From the NCBI RefSeq assembly GCF_905207245.1, contig NZ_CAJLKP010000040.1:1-53227 (forward strand): 53,227 nt of DNA, given 5' to 3'. This DNA is from an uncultured Bacteroides sp. Lineage in GTDB: Bacteria > Bacteroidota > Bacteroidia > Bacteroidales > Bacteroidaceae. How positions within the stretch are numbered: position 1 is the stretch's first letter; every line of letters begins with the position of its first letter. Below, piece after piece: positions 1-9,388 of the stretch. A program made the position numbers and the translations under genes. The notes beneath the pieces are model-generated. The model worked only from the letters and a program-made list of their open reading frames with translations. It was not told where the DNA came from and ran no database searches.

Positions 1-100
1 CCATATGAATTTCTAATTTTAGAAGTGTCAACTTATTCAGTACACTACAGAAACTAATAGTCCCTCCCGTAGAAAACTTTTTGCTCCTTTATAGATGAAT

Positions 101-3100
101 TTAACTTTTAAGTGCGATACTTCTTTTAGAGTATTTGCAAACCTCTTTCCTCTTCAAACAAAACACCGGAAGGAAGAAGAAAATACCGATAATAGACATA
201 ACCAGTCCTCCTATAGTACCCGATGCCAACGGGAACCAAAAAGCCTCCTTATCCGTCCCGACCATAAACGGGATAAAACCCAGAATAGTAGAAACCACCG
301 TAAGGAAAATGGGCAATATCTTTGCATTCCATGCCTTTGTATAGGCACGAAGCATAGAAAGGCGAGGAAAACGGCGACGGATGCTATTGTACTCATTCAG
401 AATATAGATACTGGCATTCACCGTGATACCACACAAAAGCACGAACGAAGCAAAACCACCCTGATCGAAATTCAGGCGGAACCAATAGAACGTGAGGAAT
501 ACCCCGATATAAGATACCGGAATGACAAAGATAATAGCCAGTGGCTGCTTCAGCGAATTGAACAGGATACTTGTGGTGAAAAATATGATGGAAATCACGA
601 CCAATAGCAACAAATATTGCTTGTTATCCTTCTTGTTCCATGCCCACGACTGACTGTCCGACTCGGCTGTATAGCCCATCGGTAAAGTTTTATTAAATTC
701 TTCCAGATCCCGTTTCTGTATCTTGTTGCCCTGTTCATACGAGCCGATATATTCGTATTGCAGGCAAAGGCGGTATTGCTGGTTCTCTTTGGCTATCTGC
801 TGCGGCATTTGCCCCTTCTCCACCGTGGCCAGTTCAGAAAGTTTATAGTGCTTCCCACCATCTACACCGTAAGGAAAGAACTGCATCGCCCATACATCAT
901 ACTCATGAGATTGGCGGGAAGAAAGCCGGATACTTTCCGAGCCGCTTTCCGTCACCACCGAACCTACCTGCATATTCTTACCGAATATCGGTTGGATGGC
1001 TGCGAACAGATGCTGGGCATCAATCCCTTCCTGTGCCATGCGTTCTTTGTTCAGATTAAAATAGAATTCCTGATAATCATCTTTCCACCAGGAGAATTCC
1101 GATTTGATGAATACTTCCTTGATGCGCCGATGCGAAAGCAGCACTTCTTTCAGCTTCTCGGCCGACGCATAGAGTTCATCGTAGTTGTAGCCATACATTT
1201 TGATGCGGTAGGAACCTGCATTTTCGCGAACATCATTACTGAAACCCTGGTCCTGCAATCCGTACACGTCCCAACTGCCGCCTCCCAATTCAGAAACTTT
1301 ACCTATCAGGTTGGCTTTCAGCGTATACGGGAAGCCACTGTGCTGGTGTTCCTTCTTGAAATATATCTGAATATTACCCCTGCGTGCATTGTAAACGGAA
1401 GTATGGAACTGCTTGATTTCCTTGAAACTGCTGAGATAAGTCTCCACACGTTTCATCAGGGTATTCATCTGTTCCAGTGTGCTCCCATTCGGCAGGTTGG
1501 CATTGGCATAGAGCACCACTTCTTCATTACGACTGAAATAGCTACCCTCGTACACTTTCTGAACAAACAGGCGCAAACTGCCACCTAAAGCTTTATCCAC
1601 TATAGGTTTCACTTTCTCCTTATAAGTAGAAGAACCCAACGTTTTATTATACCGCTCTGCCCACTTACCTTCTCCTTCCATTTTTTCAGGAAGAAGGAAG
1701 ACGGGCAAACCGAAGCCCAGCACCAGAACAATGCACACCGCCACCCGCCAACGTAGCAGGAAACGAATGAGCAATTGATAAAAACGAGTAAAATGTACTG
1801 TAATCCGACGAATACGTATATGAGCACGCACCCATCGCCTCATGCTCTGCACCCACTTGTAGGGACGCATAATCATTCGCCCGCTTTTACGCCGAAGGGT
1901 ATTTCCTGACGATTTCTTCACCAACCCAATCTTATCAATCATCGCCGGAACAAAGAAGAGTGCTACAAAAAGAGAGACAGCCAGATTGATAATCACCACA
2001 GCGGCAAAGTCCTGCAAGTTCAACCGTATTTTCTCGTCCAGGAAAAAGATGATGACCAGCGCCCCCATTGTTGTCAAAGTAGCGGCCAATACAGACATAA
2101 ATGCTTTCAGATTACGTCGGTGCAAGATATGGTCGGTCATTACAATGGTGCTATCTATCACGAGATTCAAGGACACAGTTATCCCCGCCAATGAATACAA
2201 TTGCATTTCCAGCCCGAAGAGATAGTAGAAAATAACCGCTACGGCAATATTAACGGACAAACTGGTAACTATCAAAAATAAGTATTTCAGATTCAGCGTA
2301 ATAATCCATACGAATACCAACAGAATAAGCACCGTCAGCCCCGTACGGAAGTAAATCTTGTTCAGCTCTTCACGGATAAACTCCGTGGCATCGTAGCTGG
2401 TATGCACCTCATAACCGGGCGGCAACGTCAGGCGTATCGCTTCCATTTCTTCCATCACTTCATTACTCAGTTGCAATTGGTTAGCTGTTTCTACAGCCGT
2501 GACGGACATACCATTGATGCGGTAATAGCTCTGCGGTGCCTCTTCCACATGAACCACCGTCACCAACTCATTCAGACGGATGATTTTACCATCCGAAGCC
2601 GTCACCGTGATAACCGAAGGGTCGAAGTCACCACTGACACCATCCGGCACCAGCACCAGACGTATCCACTGCTTACCGGCAGGGGTGTCCATGTTGTGCG
2701 TACCCAGGAACTCTTTATTATAATGTAGTTGAATGGCACGCCGGATATCTGAAATAGTGACACCTAAGGTGCGTAGTTGTTCACTGTCATACTCCAACCG
2801 CCACTCCATCGGGGTGGCGCCACTTAAGTCTATCTTATAAATGCCTTGCAACTGTGCCAGCCGTGGTTTGATATGCTCTTCCGCATATTGCTGTATCAGT
2901 ATAGGCGTAGAGGGGGCATTCAGCGTAAACGAAAGGAACGGACGTGAAGTATTCTCATCGGGAACCTTCATATCAATATACGGATAGCTGACCCCGGAAG
3001 GAAGTTGCGACCACGTCTGGCGAATGATAGTAGAAGCTTCAAAACGTACTGCATCCACATCCGCGTGCTTGTCCAAATCTACCGTAATAGAGCCATAGCC

Positions 3101-3343
3101 ATTACCGGAAGTGGAATACATCGCTTTTACCCCTTTGATGCGAGCCAACATGGATTCCAGTTTGCTCGTTGCCTCCATCTCCACCACCCGCGAAGAAGTG
3201 CCCGGCATGTTGAAACGCACCGTGAACCCTGGCAACGTACGCGACGGATTCAGCTTGACCGGTAGTAACGGTACCAAAGCCAAACCAACCAGTGCCAAGC
3301 AGACAAAGGTGACGATGAGGGTGAAGGAGGAGAGGCGGTTCAT
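101..3343 (-). CDS. RND efflux pump, inner-membrane transporter (second pump of operon)
   Basis: A 1080-residue RND-superfamily proton-driven exporter of the inner membrane. A transmembrane segment follows the first few residues, then a periplasmic porter region, a central transmembrane bundle (about residues 335-470), a second periplasmic region and a C-terminal bundle (about 900-1070). In the central bundle the proton-relay helix reads VIDSTIVMTDH, with one acidic residue where AcrB has two adjacent Asp. It is the last gene of the operon after the membrane-fusion protein, the other RND pump and the TolC-like channel, and is 47 bp from the channel gene. It is only distantly similar to the other pump, so the two are not a recent duplication. 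They could form a mixed trimer as in MdtBC or two alternative pumps. The substrate cannot be read from the sequence. Confidence 0.93.
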   Translation of the reverse strand: MNRLSSFTLIVTFVCLALVGLALVPLLPVKLNPSRTLPGFTVRFNMPGTSSRVVEMEATSKLESMLARIKGVKAMYSTSGNGYGSITVDLDKHADVDAVRFEASTIIRQTWSQLPSGVSYPYIDMKVPDENTSRPFLSFTLNAPSTPILIQQYAEEHIKPRLAQLQGIYKIDLSGATPMEWRLEYDSEQLRTLGVTISDIRRAIQLHYNKEFLGTHNMDTPAGKQWIRLVLVPDGVSGDFDPSVITVTASDGKIIRLNELVTVVHVEEAPQSYYRINGMSVTAVETANQLQLSNEVMEEMEAIRLTLPPGYEVHTSYDATEFIREELNKIYFRTGLTVLILLVFVWIITLNLKYLFLIVTSLSVNIAVAVIFYYLFGLEMQLYSLAGITVSLNLVIDSTIVMTDHILHRRNLKAFMSVLAATLTTMGALVIIFFLDEKIRLNLQDFAAVVIINLAVSLFVALFFVPAMIDKIGLVKKSSGNTLRRKSGRMIMRPYKWVQSMRRWVRAHIRIRRITVHFTRFYQLLIRFLLRWRVAVCIVLVLGFGLPVFLLPEKMEGEGKWAERYNKTLGSSTYKEKVKPIVDKALGGSLRLFVQKVYEGSYFSRNEEVVLYANANLPNGSTLEQMNTLMKRVETYLSSFKEIKQFHTSVYNARRGNIQIYFKKEHQHSGFPYTLKANLIGKVSELGGGSWDVYGLQDQGFSNDVRENAGSYRIKMYGYNYDELYASAEKLKEVLLSHRRIKEVFIKSEFSWWKDDYQEFYFNLNKERMAQEGIDAQHLFAAIQPIFGKNMQVGSVVTESGSESIRLSSRQSHEYDVWAMQFFPYGVDGGKHYKLSELATVEKGQMPQQIAKENQQYRLCLQYEYIGSYEQGNKIQKRDLEEFNKTLPMGYTAESDSQSWAWNKKDNKQYLLLLVVISIIFFTTSILFNSLKQPLAIIFVIPVSYIGVFLTFYWFRLNFDQGGFASFVLLCGITVNASIYILNEYNSIRRRFPRLSMLRAYTKAWNAKILPIFLTVVSTILGFIPFMVGTDKEAFWFPLASGTIGGLVMSIIGIFFFLPVFCLKRKEVCKYSKRSIALKS

Positions 3344-3374
3344 AATTAAAAATTGAAAATTAAAAATTAAAAAA
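3344..3374. repeat. AT-rich AATTAAAA-type intergenic linker
   Basis: The gap between the TolC-like gene and the RND gene downstream of it is made almost entirely of tandem AATTAAAA-like units. Similar strings occur at 8139-8154, where they supply the last codons of the membrane-fusion protein gene, and just before the small ORF at 18067. Confidence 0.6.
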
Positions 3375-3390
3375 TGATGGTAATGGCGAG

Positions 3391-4866
3391 CTATTGGTTG
3401 TAGTCAAACTTGTCGGAGAGGGAGAAGCCACTGGCAAAATCGTGTAACGTCAACTTACGGATTTTGTAGTAGTTCAACCAGTAATTCTTCAAGGCGGAGA
3501 TATAATTGCGCTGGGCTTCCTGTTGGCGATTCAAAGAGAGCGTGAGGCTGCTGATGTCCGCTTTGCCGATGATGAAGCGTTGGCGGGTTTCATTGTATGC
3601 CAGAATAGAAAGGTCGAGGGCTTCTTCGGCACTCGTCACCAAGGCTTGCTGAACGTTAAAGTCGCTCACGGTCATGATGACTTCCTCTTCAATGCTGATT
3701 TCATTCTGGCGGGAAGAGGTTTTCACTACATTCAGGTTGTTACGGGCCATGTTGTACTTGCCTTTGCGCACTCCCCAGTCCACCAACGGGATAGAAACGC
3801 TGACAGACACCATTTCCTGTTGCATTGGGTGATTGTAGGCTTCACCAAACTTCTCTGCCACCTGATTGAAACCAATACTGGCATTAATGCTGGCATTGAA
3901 ACGAGATTCCTTCTTGGTTTTATCTACATTCCGTTCGGCTTCCAACACATCCTGGCGTAATCCAAGGAAATTCGGGTTGTTAGAGCGTGCAGCATCCAGA
4001 GCGGCATCCACCGGAATAACCAACTCACTTGGGCGACTGGGGAGGGAGAGCCGTATCTCCGTATTCTTCTCAAAATTGAGAAAAGAAGCCAATGAGAACA
4101 TGGCACGTTTCAGTGAACTTTCGGCATTTTGCAAGGTGTTACGGGCATTCACCACATCCAGTTTCAGCGTCAGCAAGTCGGCACGACTGATAGAGGCTAT
4201 CTTCAAGCGTTGCATACCGATGCGGTAAAGGGTATCGGAGGAAGCGACATTCTCCTTTGCAAGGTCGTACTCCGCCTGTGCCATAGCAAGCTCAAAGAAG
4301 TAAGTTGTGGCTTGCTCGGACACTTGCTCGGCATTATAAATATATTCTTTCTTTACTTTTTCATATTTCAACGGTTCTATTTTCCGTTCCCAGCGGAAGG
4401 GATTATAGCCCACCAAACTTTGTGAATACCCTACGCGTATGGGGACGCTGGTATATTGGGTATAAGAATTGGAGCCGAAACTACGCATATAGCCCAACTC
4501 CGTATCCAAATAGAATGTACCGCCCGTCAGGTCAAAGTTTTGCTTGATAGCCAGATTGCCATAGGCGTAGAAGGATTGCTGACTACGGTAGATATCCAAG
4601 TCCTGCCCGGAGTCGTAACGCTTGGTGATGTCGCGATTGTATTGTGCAGGGGTCATGTTCAGCGTGAGGCTCGGTAAGCGGTTTGCTTTATAAGTGCGGT
4701 ATTCCCAGTAGCCGGACAGATACATGTTTTTTGTACGGAACGCTTCCAACGAACTGTCGTTTGCTATGGCAATAGTCCGTTGCAAGTCCAACGTTATCTG
4801 TTGTTGTGCGACAGAAGGAAGCGCCTGAGAAAGTCCTAAAAGAATTATTAAACCAAGTTTCTTCAT
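3391..4866 (-). CDS. TolC-family outer-membrane efflux channel
   Basis: A 491-residue outer-membrane factor. An N-terminal Sec signal (MKKLGLIILLGLSQALPSVA, followed by QQ) precedes two repeats of alpha-helical hairpin with beta strands, as in TolC/OEP proteins, with long amphipathic helical stretches around residues 180-260 and 395-470. It should trimerise in the outer membrane and dock with the membrane-fusion protein encoded first in the operon. It lies between two RND genes. A hairpin-rich repeat element separates it from the upstream RND gene, so its expression could be partly uncoupled from that pump. Confidence 0.92.
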   Translation of the reverse strand: MKKLGLIILLGLSQALPSVAQQQITLDLQRTIAIANDSSLEAFRTKNMYLSGYWEYRTYKANRLPSLTLNMTPAQYNRDITKRYDSGQDLDIYRSQQSFYAYGNLAIKQNFDLTGGTFYLDTELGYMRSFGSNSYTQYTSVPIRVGYSQSLVGYNPFRWERKIEPLKYEKVKKEYIYNAEQVSEQATTYFFELAMAQAEYDLAKENVASSDTLYRIGMQRLKIASISRADLLTLKLDVVNARNTLQNAESSLKRAMFSLASFLNFEKNTEIRLSLPSRPSELVIPVDAALDAARSNNPNFLGLRQDVLEAERNVDKTKKESRFNASINASIGFNQVAEKFGEAYNHPMQQEMVSVSVSIPLVDWGVRKGKYNMARNNLNVVKTSSRQNEISIEEEVIMTVSDFNVQQALVTSAEEALDLSILAYNETRQRFIIGKADISSLTLSLNRQQEAQRNYISALKNYWLNYYKIRKLTLHDFASGFSLSDKFDYNQ

Positions 4867-4892
4867 TATTTCAAACTTTTATATTTTGTTTC

Positions 4893-5066
4893 TAAATGAT
4901 AATTTATCGCGCGAAGCGCGATAAGTGACCAGCTACAAGCTACAAGTGCCTTTCGGTGTGATAGCCGGACGAATAATTATTCGCCCACGAGTACAGAGCA
5001 GCAACTCGTAACTTGTAGCTCGTAGCTCGTAACTTAATTTAGCGCTCCGCGCTAAATTATCATTTA
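4893..5066. repeat. 174-bp MITE-like nested inverted-repeat element (stop-codon hairpin family, copy 1)
   Basis: It is bounded by a perfect 14-bp terminal inverted repeat (TAAATGATAATTTA at 4893-4906, its complement at 5053-5066). Inside are two perfect GC-rich hairpins: 9-bp stem at 4904-4924 with loop GAA, and 11-bp stem at 5035-5059 with loop TCC. There is also a pair of arms built of AGCTACAAGCTACAAGT-like units, and a central palindrome CGAATAATTATTCG. The right end touches the TGA stop (5067-5069) of the RND gene. No ORF lies inside and no target-site duplication is evident. Related copies are at 19749 and 53173. Confidence 0.8.
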
Positions 5067-8000
5067 TCATATTTTCCTCTCTTTATAAATAAACCAATAT
5101 ATCAACGGTATGATGAACAGGCTGACCAATGTACCGATGAACATCGCCCCAATCATGGCTATGGAAAGCGGTTTCTGCAATTCCGAACCCATATCGAAAG
5201 AGAACAATAACGGCACCATCGCAAAGATGGTAGTCAGCGAAGTCATGATAATGGGACGCAGTCTGCGCCGTCCCGCCTCATGGATAGCTTCCAGCAACGG
5301 TATGCCCGTCTTGCGCAATTCATTAATTGCATCGAGCTTCAGGATGGAGTCATTGATGATGATACCGCACGTCACTATCAGACCAATGGCGGACATCAAG
5401 TTGAGCGTATGTCCACATATCCACAACAACACCAGAGCGAACGCCACATCTATCGGTATCTCCAGCAACACCACAAGCGGTTGCACAAAACTCTCGAACT
5501 GTGCCGCCAGGATAAAATACATCAACAGTATGGAAATGAACAAGATGACCACCAACTCATCCAGCATCTTCCGGTTGGAAAAGAAACTTCCGGAAAAAGA
5601 AGTATCCCAGTCTCCGGTAGCATCTGCAACTTCCTTCGCCTGCTTCATCAACGGTTCTGCATTCTGTACATCGTAGAAACGGAACGGTATATATTCTCCA
5701 TTGCGCCCTGCGGTGATAGACTTCAAATCTTCTGCCGGCACCACCGACACAAGTTCGCGCAAAGGCAGATATTCAATACCCTTATTATCCGCCCGTGTCG
5801 GCACCAGGGTTTCCTGCAAGATGCTGTTCACCGTCTGCTCTTCTCCTACAATACTGATAGGCAAGTATTGCTGGTAAGAGTGAAGAGTGGCTACACTGTT
5901 TTCTTTGAAAGCGGTTTTCAATACACGATACAACTCATCGTATGAAACATTATAAAGCAAGAGTTTCTCCTTATTAATACGGATATTCAATTGGTTTTCA
6001 AAAGCAATGCCTGTAGGAGCATATCCTGTACGGGCAATAAACTCATCTTCCAGACTACGTAATTCATCAGCCGTCGGCACCTTTTCTTTATTACGGGAAT
6101 AGAGTTCGGCAACAATATCAGCTTCTCCGGTCACAAACAGTTTCTCGAACACCGTTTCGGGCGGCGAGAAAGAAACAACAGCCAACGGATATTCCGCTTT
6201 GAGAGAGCGATAAACTTTTTCCTGCAAAGAAGCTATCTCAGAGGGATTCTCTGTTTTAAAATAGAGTTCAGCTTCCGAAGAAGACAGAGCCTGTTCACGA
6301 TTCAGGAGATAATCCTGTTGCCCGACGGCTGCAGTCTGTTCTGTGGTTTCGTCTCTAAACGTTTCAAACAGGGCGTCCACCCTACGGCGGTTCTCATCCA
6401 CATGGATATTCTCGTTCCATTCCACCCGGGCTATCAGTTCATTCTGGTCTATTTCAGGCATACGTTCTTTGCCGATAAAGTAGAACATGAATACACACAA
6501 CGGCACGGAAATAATGCAAAACAGCACACTTGCGGTTTTGTGAGCAAATATAAAATCAACTCCGGCGTCATAGAAACGGTCGAGCGTGTGGTCCTTTATA
6601 GGATTATTGATACGGATACGTGAAAACCACGACTTGCGCAAACCTGTGCGGTAGACCAGCATATAGAGTATCGGCAACAGCATAATACCAGTGAAATAAG
6701 AAACAAGCAATCCGACCGTTACCGAGAAAGCCTGGTCGTAGAAGATGGCACCCGCTATGCCGCTCATAAATATCAATGGTACAAATACGGCTATCGTGGT
6801 CAGAGAAGAACTGAGCATCGGCGAAATCACCTCACTAGTACCCGCAATACATGCACGCTTCAACGAATATCCCCGTTCCCGGTATTGTGAGATATTCTCC
6901 GTCACGATGATAGAGCTGTCAATCATCATGCCCAATGCCAGAATCAGTCCGGAGAGGGATATGATGTTCAGAGACATCTTGAACAGATAGAAAAAGAGGA
7001 AACAGATAACAATGGAGACCACCATACTCAACCCGATGATAAAGGGGGATTTGACATCACCCAAGAAAAGCACAGCTACAATACAGATAAAAAGGAAACC
7101 CAACGAAAGGTTTTGCTGCAAATTAGAGATAGTATAATCTAATAACTCTGTTTGATTACGACTGATGCTGAATTCAATGTCCGGATATACATTCTGAAAA
7201 TAGTCCATGGTACTGCCAATCGCCTGTTTCATGTCGTCCATATTTTCATCCGCCTGTTTGATAATAGCCAACGTCACCGCCCGTTTACCATTACTCATGG
7301 ACACTCCTTTTTCCTTAACAGGGACAACACCTATCCGGCAAAAATCATCCAGACGGATAATACGCCCTTCCTTATTAATAAGGATATTCTTCACATCTTC
7401 CTCCGTACGCAGAAGGGTGGAGAACTTGATGTTGTATTCATAATAACCGTCACGCACCGTCATACTGCCCGGCTCCACATTGTTCTGCGCAAGTGCGGTC
7501 TCCACATCCTGTATGGAAAGTCCCAGAACGGCAAGTTTGTTTTCGTCGGGTACTATCTGCAACTGGCGTCCCACCAATCCGGTGATGTCCACCATCGCCA
7601 CTTCCGTCAGTTGTTCAATGCGCCGCTTGATGACGCTCTCGGCAAATTCACACAGATCGAGAAAGGCGCGCTCATCAGTCTGCCCATAAGCACTGTCGTT
7701 CCTCAAAGTGAGGCTGAGATAAAACACCGGAATATCAGTAGCACTTGCTTTTACTACCTTGGGACGATCCGTGTCCTTAGGCAGGTAGTTCATGGCAGCA
7801 TCAATCTTCTCGTTCACCTCAATAAAAGCAAGGTCCGTATTGGTTCCGTAATCAAAATTCAGGCGGATAAGTCCTGCCCCGTCCCGTGCTTCGCTATCCA
7901 TATCTTTCAGGCGAGCCACTTGGATGAGTTGTTGACGCAATGGCTTTACCACAGTATTCTCCAACTCACGTGCAGAGGTGTTCGGTGCTGAAACTTGTAC

Positions 8001-8132
8001 TGTAATTTCCGGAATGGCAATATCCGGCAGCAAGGATACAGGTAACGTGAAATACGTCACCAGACCGACTATGAAACATGCGGTAAACGCCATCAGTACG
8101 GCAATGGGCCGCTGTACCAGAAACTTGACCAT
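5067..8132 (-). CDS. RND efflux pump, inner-membrane transporter (first pump of operon)
   Basis: A 1021-residue RND exporter of the AcrB/CusA/MdtB type with the usual two 6-TM halves and two large periplasmic loops. TM1 follows the start (FLVQRPIAVLMAFTACF). The porter motif around LPDIAIPEITVQVSAPNTSA is typical. The proton-relay helix reads GMMIDSSIIVTEN, one Asp instead of the AcrB Asp-Asp pair. The gene starts 6 bp after the membrane-fusion gene, so the two are translated as a pair. The repeat element at 4893-5066 follows its stop codon directly. Substrate is unknown: drugs, bile salts or solvents are possible, metals less likely because no His/Met-rich segment was noticed. Confidence 0.94.
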   Translation of the reverse strand: MVKFLVQRPIAVLMAFTACFIVGLVTYFTLPVSLLPDIAIPEITVQVSAPNTSARELENTVVKPLRQQLIQVARLKDMDSEARDGAGLIRLNFDYGTNTDLAFIEVNEKIDAAMNYLPKDTDRPKVVKASATDIPVFYLSLTLRNDSAYGQTDERAFLDLCEFAESVIKRRIEQLTEVAMVDITGLVGRQLQIVPDENKLAVLGLSIQDVETALAQNNVEPGSMTVRDGYYEYNIKFSTLLRTEEDVKNILINKEGRIIRLDDFCRIGVVPVKEKGVSMSNGKRAVTLAIIKQADENMDDMKQAIGSTMDYFQNVYPDIEFSISRNQTELLDYTISNLQQNLSLGFLFICIVAVLFLGDVKSPFIIGLSMVVSIVICFLFFYLFKMSLNIISLSGLILALGMMIDSSIIVTENISQYRERGYSLKRACIAGTSEVISPMLSSSLTTIAVFVPLIFMSGIAGAIFYDQAFSVTVGLLVSYFTGIMLLPILYMLVYRTGLRKSWFSRIRINNPIKDHTLDRFYDAGVDFIFAHKTASVLFCIISVPLCVFMFYFIGKERMPEIDQNELIARVEWNENIHVDENRRRVDALFETFRDETTEQTAAVGQQDYLLNREQALSSSEAELYFKTENPSEIASLQEKVYRSLKAEYPLAVVSFSPPETVFEKLFVTGEADIVAELYSRNKEKVPTADELRSLEDEFIARTGYAPTGIAFENQLNIRINKEKLLLYNVSYDELYRVLKTAFKENSVATLHSYQQYLPISIVGEEQTVNSILQETLVPTRADNKGIEYLPLRELVSVVPAEDLKSITAGRNGEYIPFRFYDVQNAEPLMKQAKEVADATGDWDTSFSGSFFSNRKMLDELVVILFISILLMYFILAAQFESFVQPLVVLLEIPIDVAFALVLLWICGHTLNLMSAIGLIVTCGIIINDSILKLDAINELRKTGIPLLEAIHEAGRRRLRPIIMTSLTTIFAMVPLLFSFDMGSELQKPLSIAMIGAMFIGTLVSLFIIPLIYWFIYKERKI

Positions 8133-8138
8133 TCCCCT

Positions 8139-9212
8139 TTAATTTTTAATTATCACCGGGGCTTCATGGGCCAGGTTTACATTGCCCGTCACAATAATCA
8201 CATCTCCTTCCTTCACACCATCATCCGCTACCGTATAGCTATCGGCATTTTCCAGTCCGGTATGCACATAGTTCCATTTTGCCTTGTCTTTCTCTAAAGT
8301 GAAAACCACTTGTTTACCGGAACGCAACACCACGGAGCTCTTCGGAATAACCAATTGCTCCCCAAGAGAGCGGTGCACATTAACACGGATATTCATACCG
8401 TTGAAAAGCTTGCCTTGTCCGTTTACAATAGCTTTTACCTTCACCATACCTTTATCATCTACCAGGGGATTTATTTCAGAAATACGCCCTTCATACTTGG
8501 CGGAAGGATCAGCATAAGGAGTAACCACGACTTTATCACCATTCTTAATAAGAGGAAGTTCGCTCTCCAATACCGTGAAATCGGCCTCCATACCTTGTGT
8601 ACCGATTATTGTACAGAAAGCATCGGAAGTGCTGGGTGCATTATAAGGTTTGGAAAACAGGTTGGCTACCACTCCGTCAAAAGGAGCAATCAATGTGGCG
8701 TGTTCTTCTTCATATTTAGCCAGTTCATACTGGGAAAGACTCTGGTCATAACCGCTCTTCACCCGCGCCAGTTGCATGATGTCATCAGGAACTTTGGCAG
8801 TATCATCCGCTGCATAGCCCTGCCCTATCAATACGTCCTGTAATTCCAGTTTTGATTTTTCCAAAGCATCCCTGGATTGTGCAGTCTTGTTCTTTAAACG
8901 GAATTTATCCAGCTCTGCCAGTTTCTGTCCTTTGTGCACGCGGTCACCGTTCTTCACATAAATCTGTGCCACTATACCGGAACTTTCAAAGCGTAAATCT
9001 GCCATTCCGCCGGCTACCACCTTGCCATTGCTCACCAATTCATGGTTAAACACCTGCCGCTTCAAAGTCATCACAGTCACTTCATTCTTCTCATCCGGCA
9101 ATACGGTAGCTACTCCTTCATCGGCAACTTCTTCTTTCTTTGCACCGGAACATGCTGCCAGCACAAACAATGCCAAACAGAACAAAAACCGGTAATTCTG
9201 TGTCTTTATCAT
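8139..9212 (-). CDS. RND periplasmic adaptor (membrane-fusion protein), lipoprotein
   Basis: A 357-residue HlyD/AcrA-family adaptor bridging the RND pump and the outer-membrane channel. It has a lipoprotein signal (FCLALFVLAAC), a barrel-sandwich/lipoyl half at about residues 75-105 (VKNGDRVHKGQKLAELD), a helical hairpin at about 105-170, the second lipoyl half (ATLIAPFDGVVANLFS), and a beta-barrel and membrane-proximal domain at the C-terminus. It is first gene of the efflux operon. Its last four codons and stop are an AATTAAAA-type repeat, giving the C-terminus VIIKN. Confidence 0.94.
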   Translation of the reverse strand: MIKTQNYRFLFCLALFVLAACSGAKKEEVADEGVATVLPDEKNEVTVMTLKRQVFNHELVSNGKVVAGGMADLRFESSGIVAQIYVKNGDRVHKGQKLAELDKFRLKNKTAQSRDALEKSKLELQDVLIGQGYAADDTAKVPDDIMQLARVKSGYDQSLSQYELAKYEEEHATLIAPFDGVVANLFSKPYNAPSTSDAFCTIIGTQGMEADFTVLESELPLIKNGDKVVVTPYADPSAKYEGRISEINPLVDDKGMVKVKAIVNGQGKLFNGMNIRVNVHRSLGEQLVIPKSSVVLRSGKQVVFTLEKDKAKWNYVHTGLENADSYTVADDGVKEGDVIIVTGNVNLAHEAPVIIKN

Positions 9213-9246
9213 TCTATATTAGTTTTTCCGTTTACACTTCTGTATG

Positions 9247-9254
9247 CAAAATTA
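9247..9254 (-). promoter_or_regulatory. Bacteroides -7 box for the efflux operon
   Basis: TAATTTTG on the minus strand matches TAnnTTTG and would start transcription about 25-30 nt before the adaptor ATG at 9212. No clear -33 TTTG was found. The palindrome ATATGCATAT lies about 30 bp further upstream and could be an operator. Confidence 0.5.
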
Positions 9255-9350
9255 GCCGTTTTCCCATTACGAATCCTTATATGCATATGGACAAAACAAG
9301 ACAGCCTTTGGACTGTTACTTTTCTAATTATCAAACAAATATAATCTCGC

Positions 9351-9368
9351 CCACCTCAAAACAGGTGG
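9351..9368 (-). terminator. Short hairpin after the propeller gene
   Basis: CCACCT and AGGTGG form a perfect 6-bp stem with a 6-nt loop, about 20 nt past the stop codon at 9389. The tract after it is AT-rich rather than a U run, so the terminator role is uncertain. Confidence 0.3.
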
Positions 9369-9388
9369 ACAAGAATATATAGTAGTCA

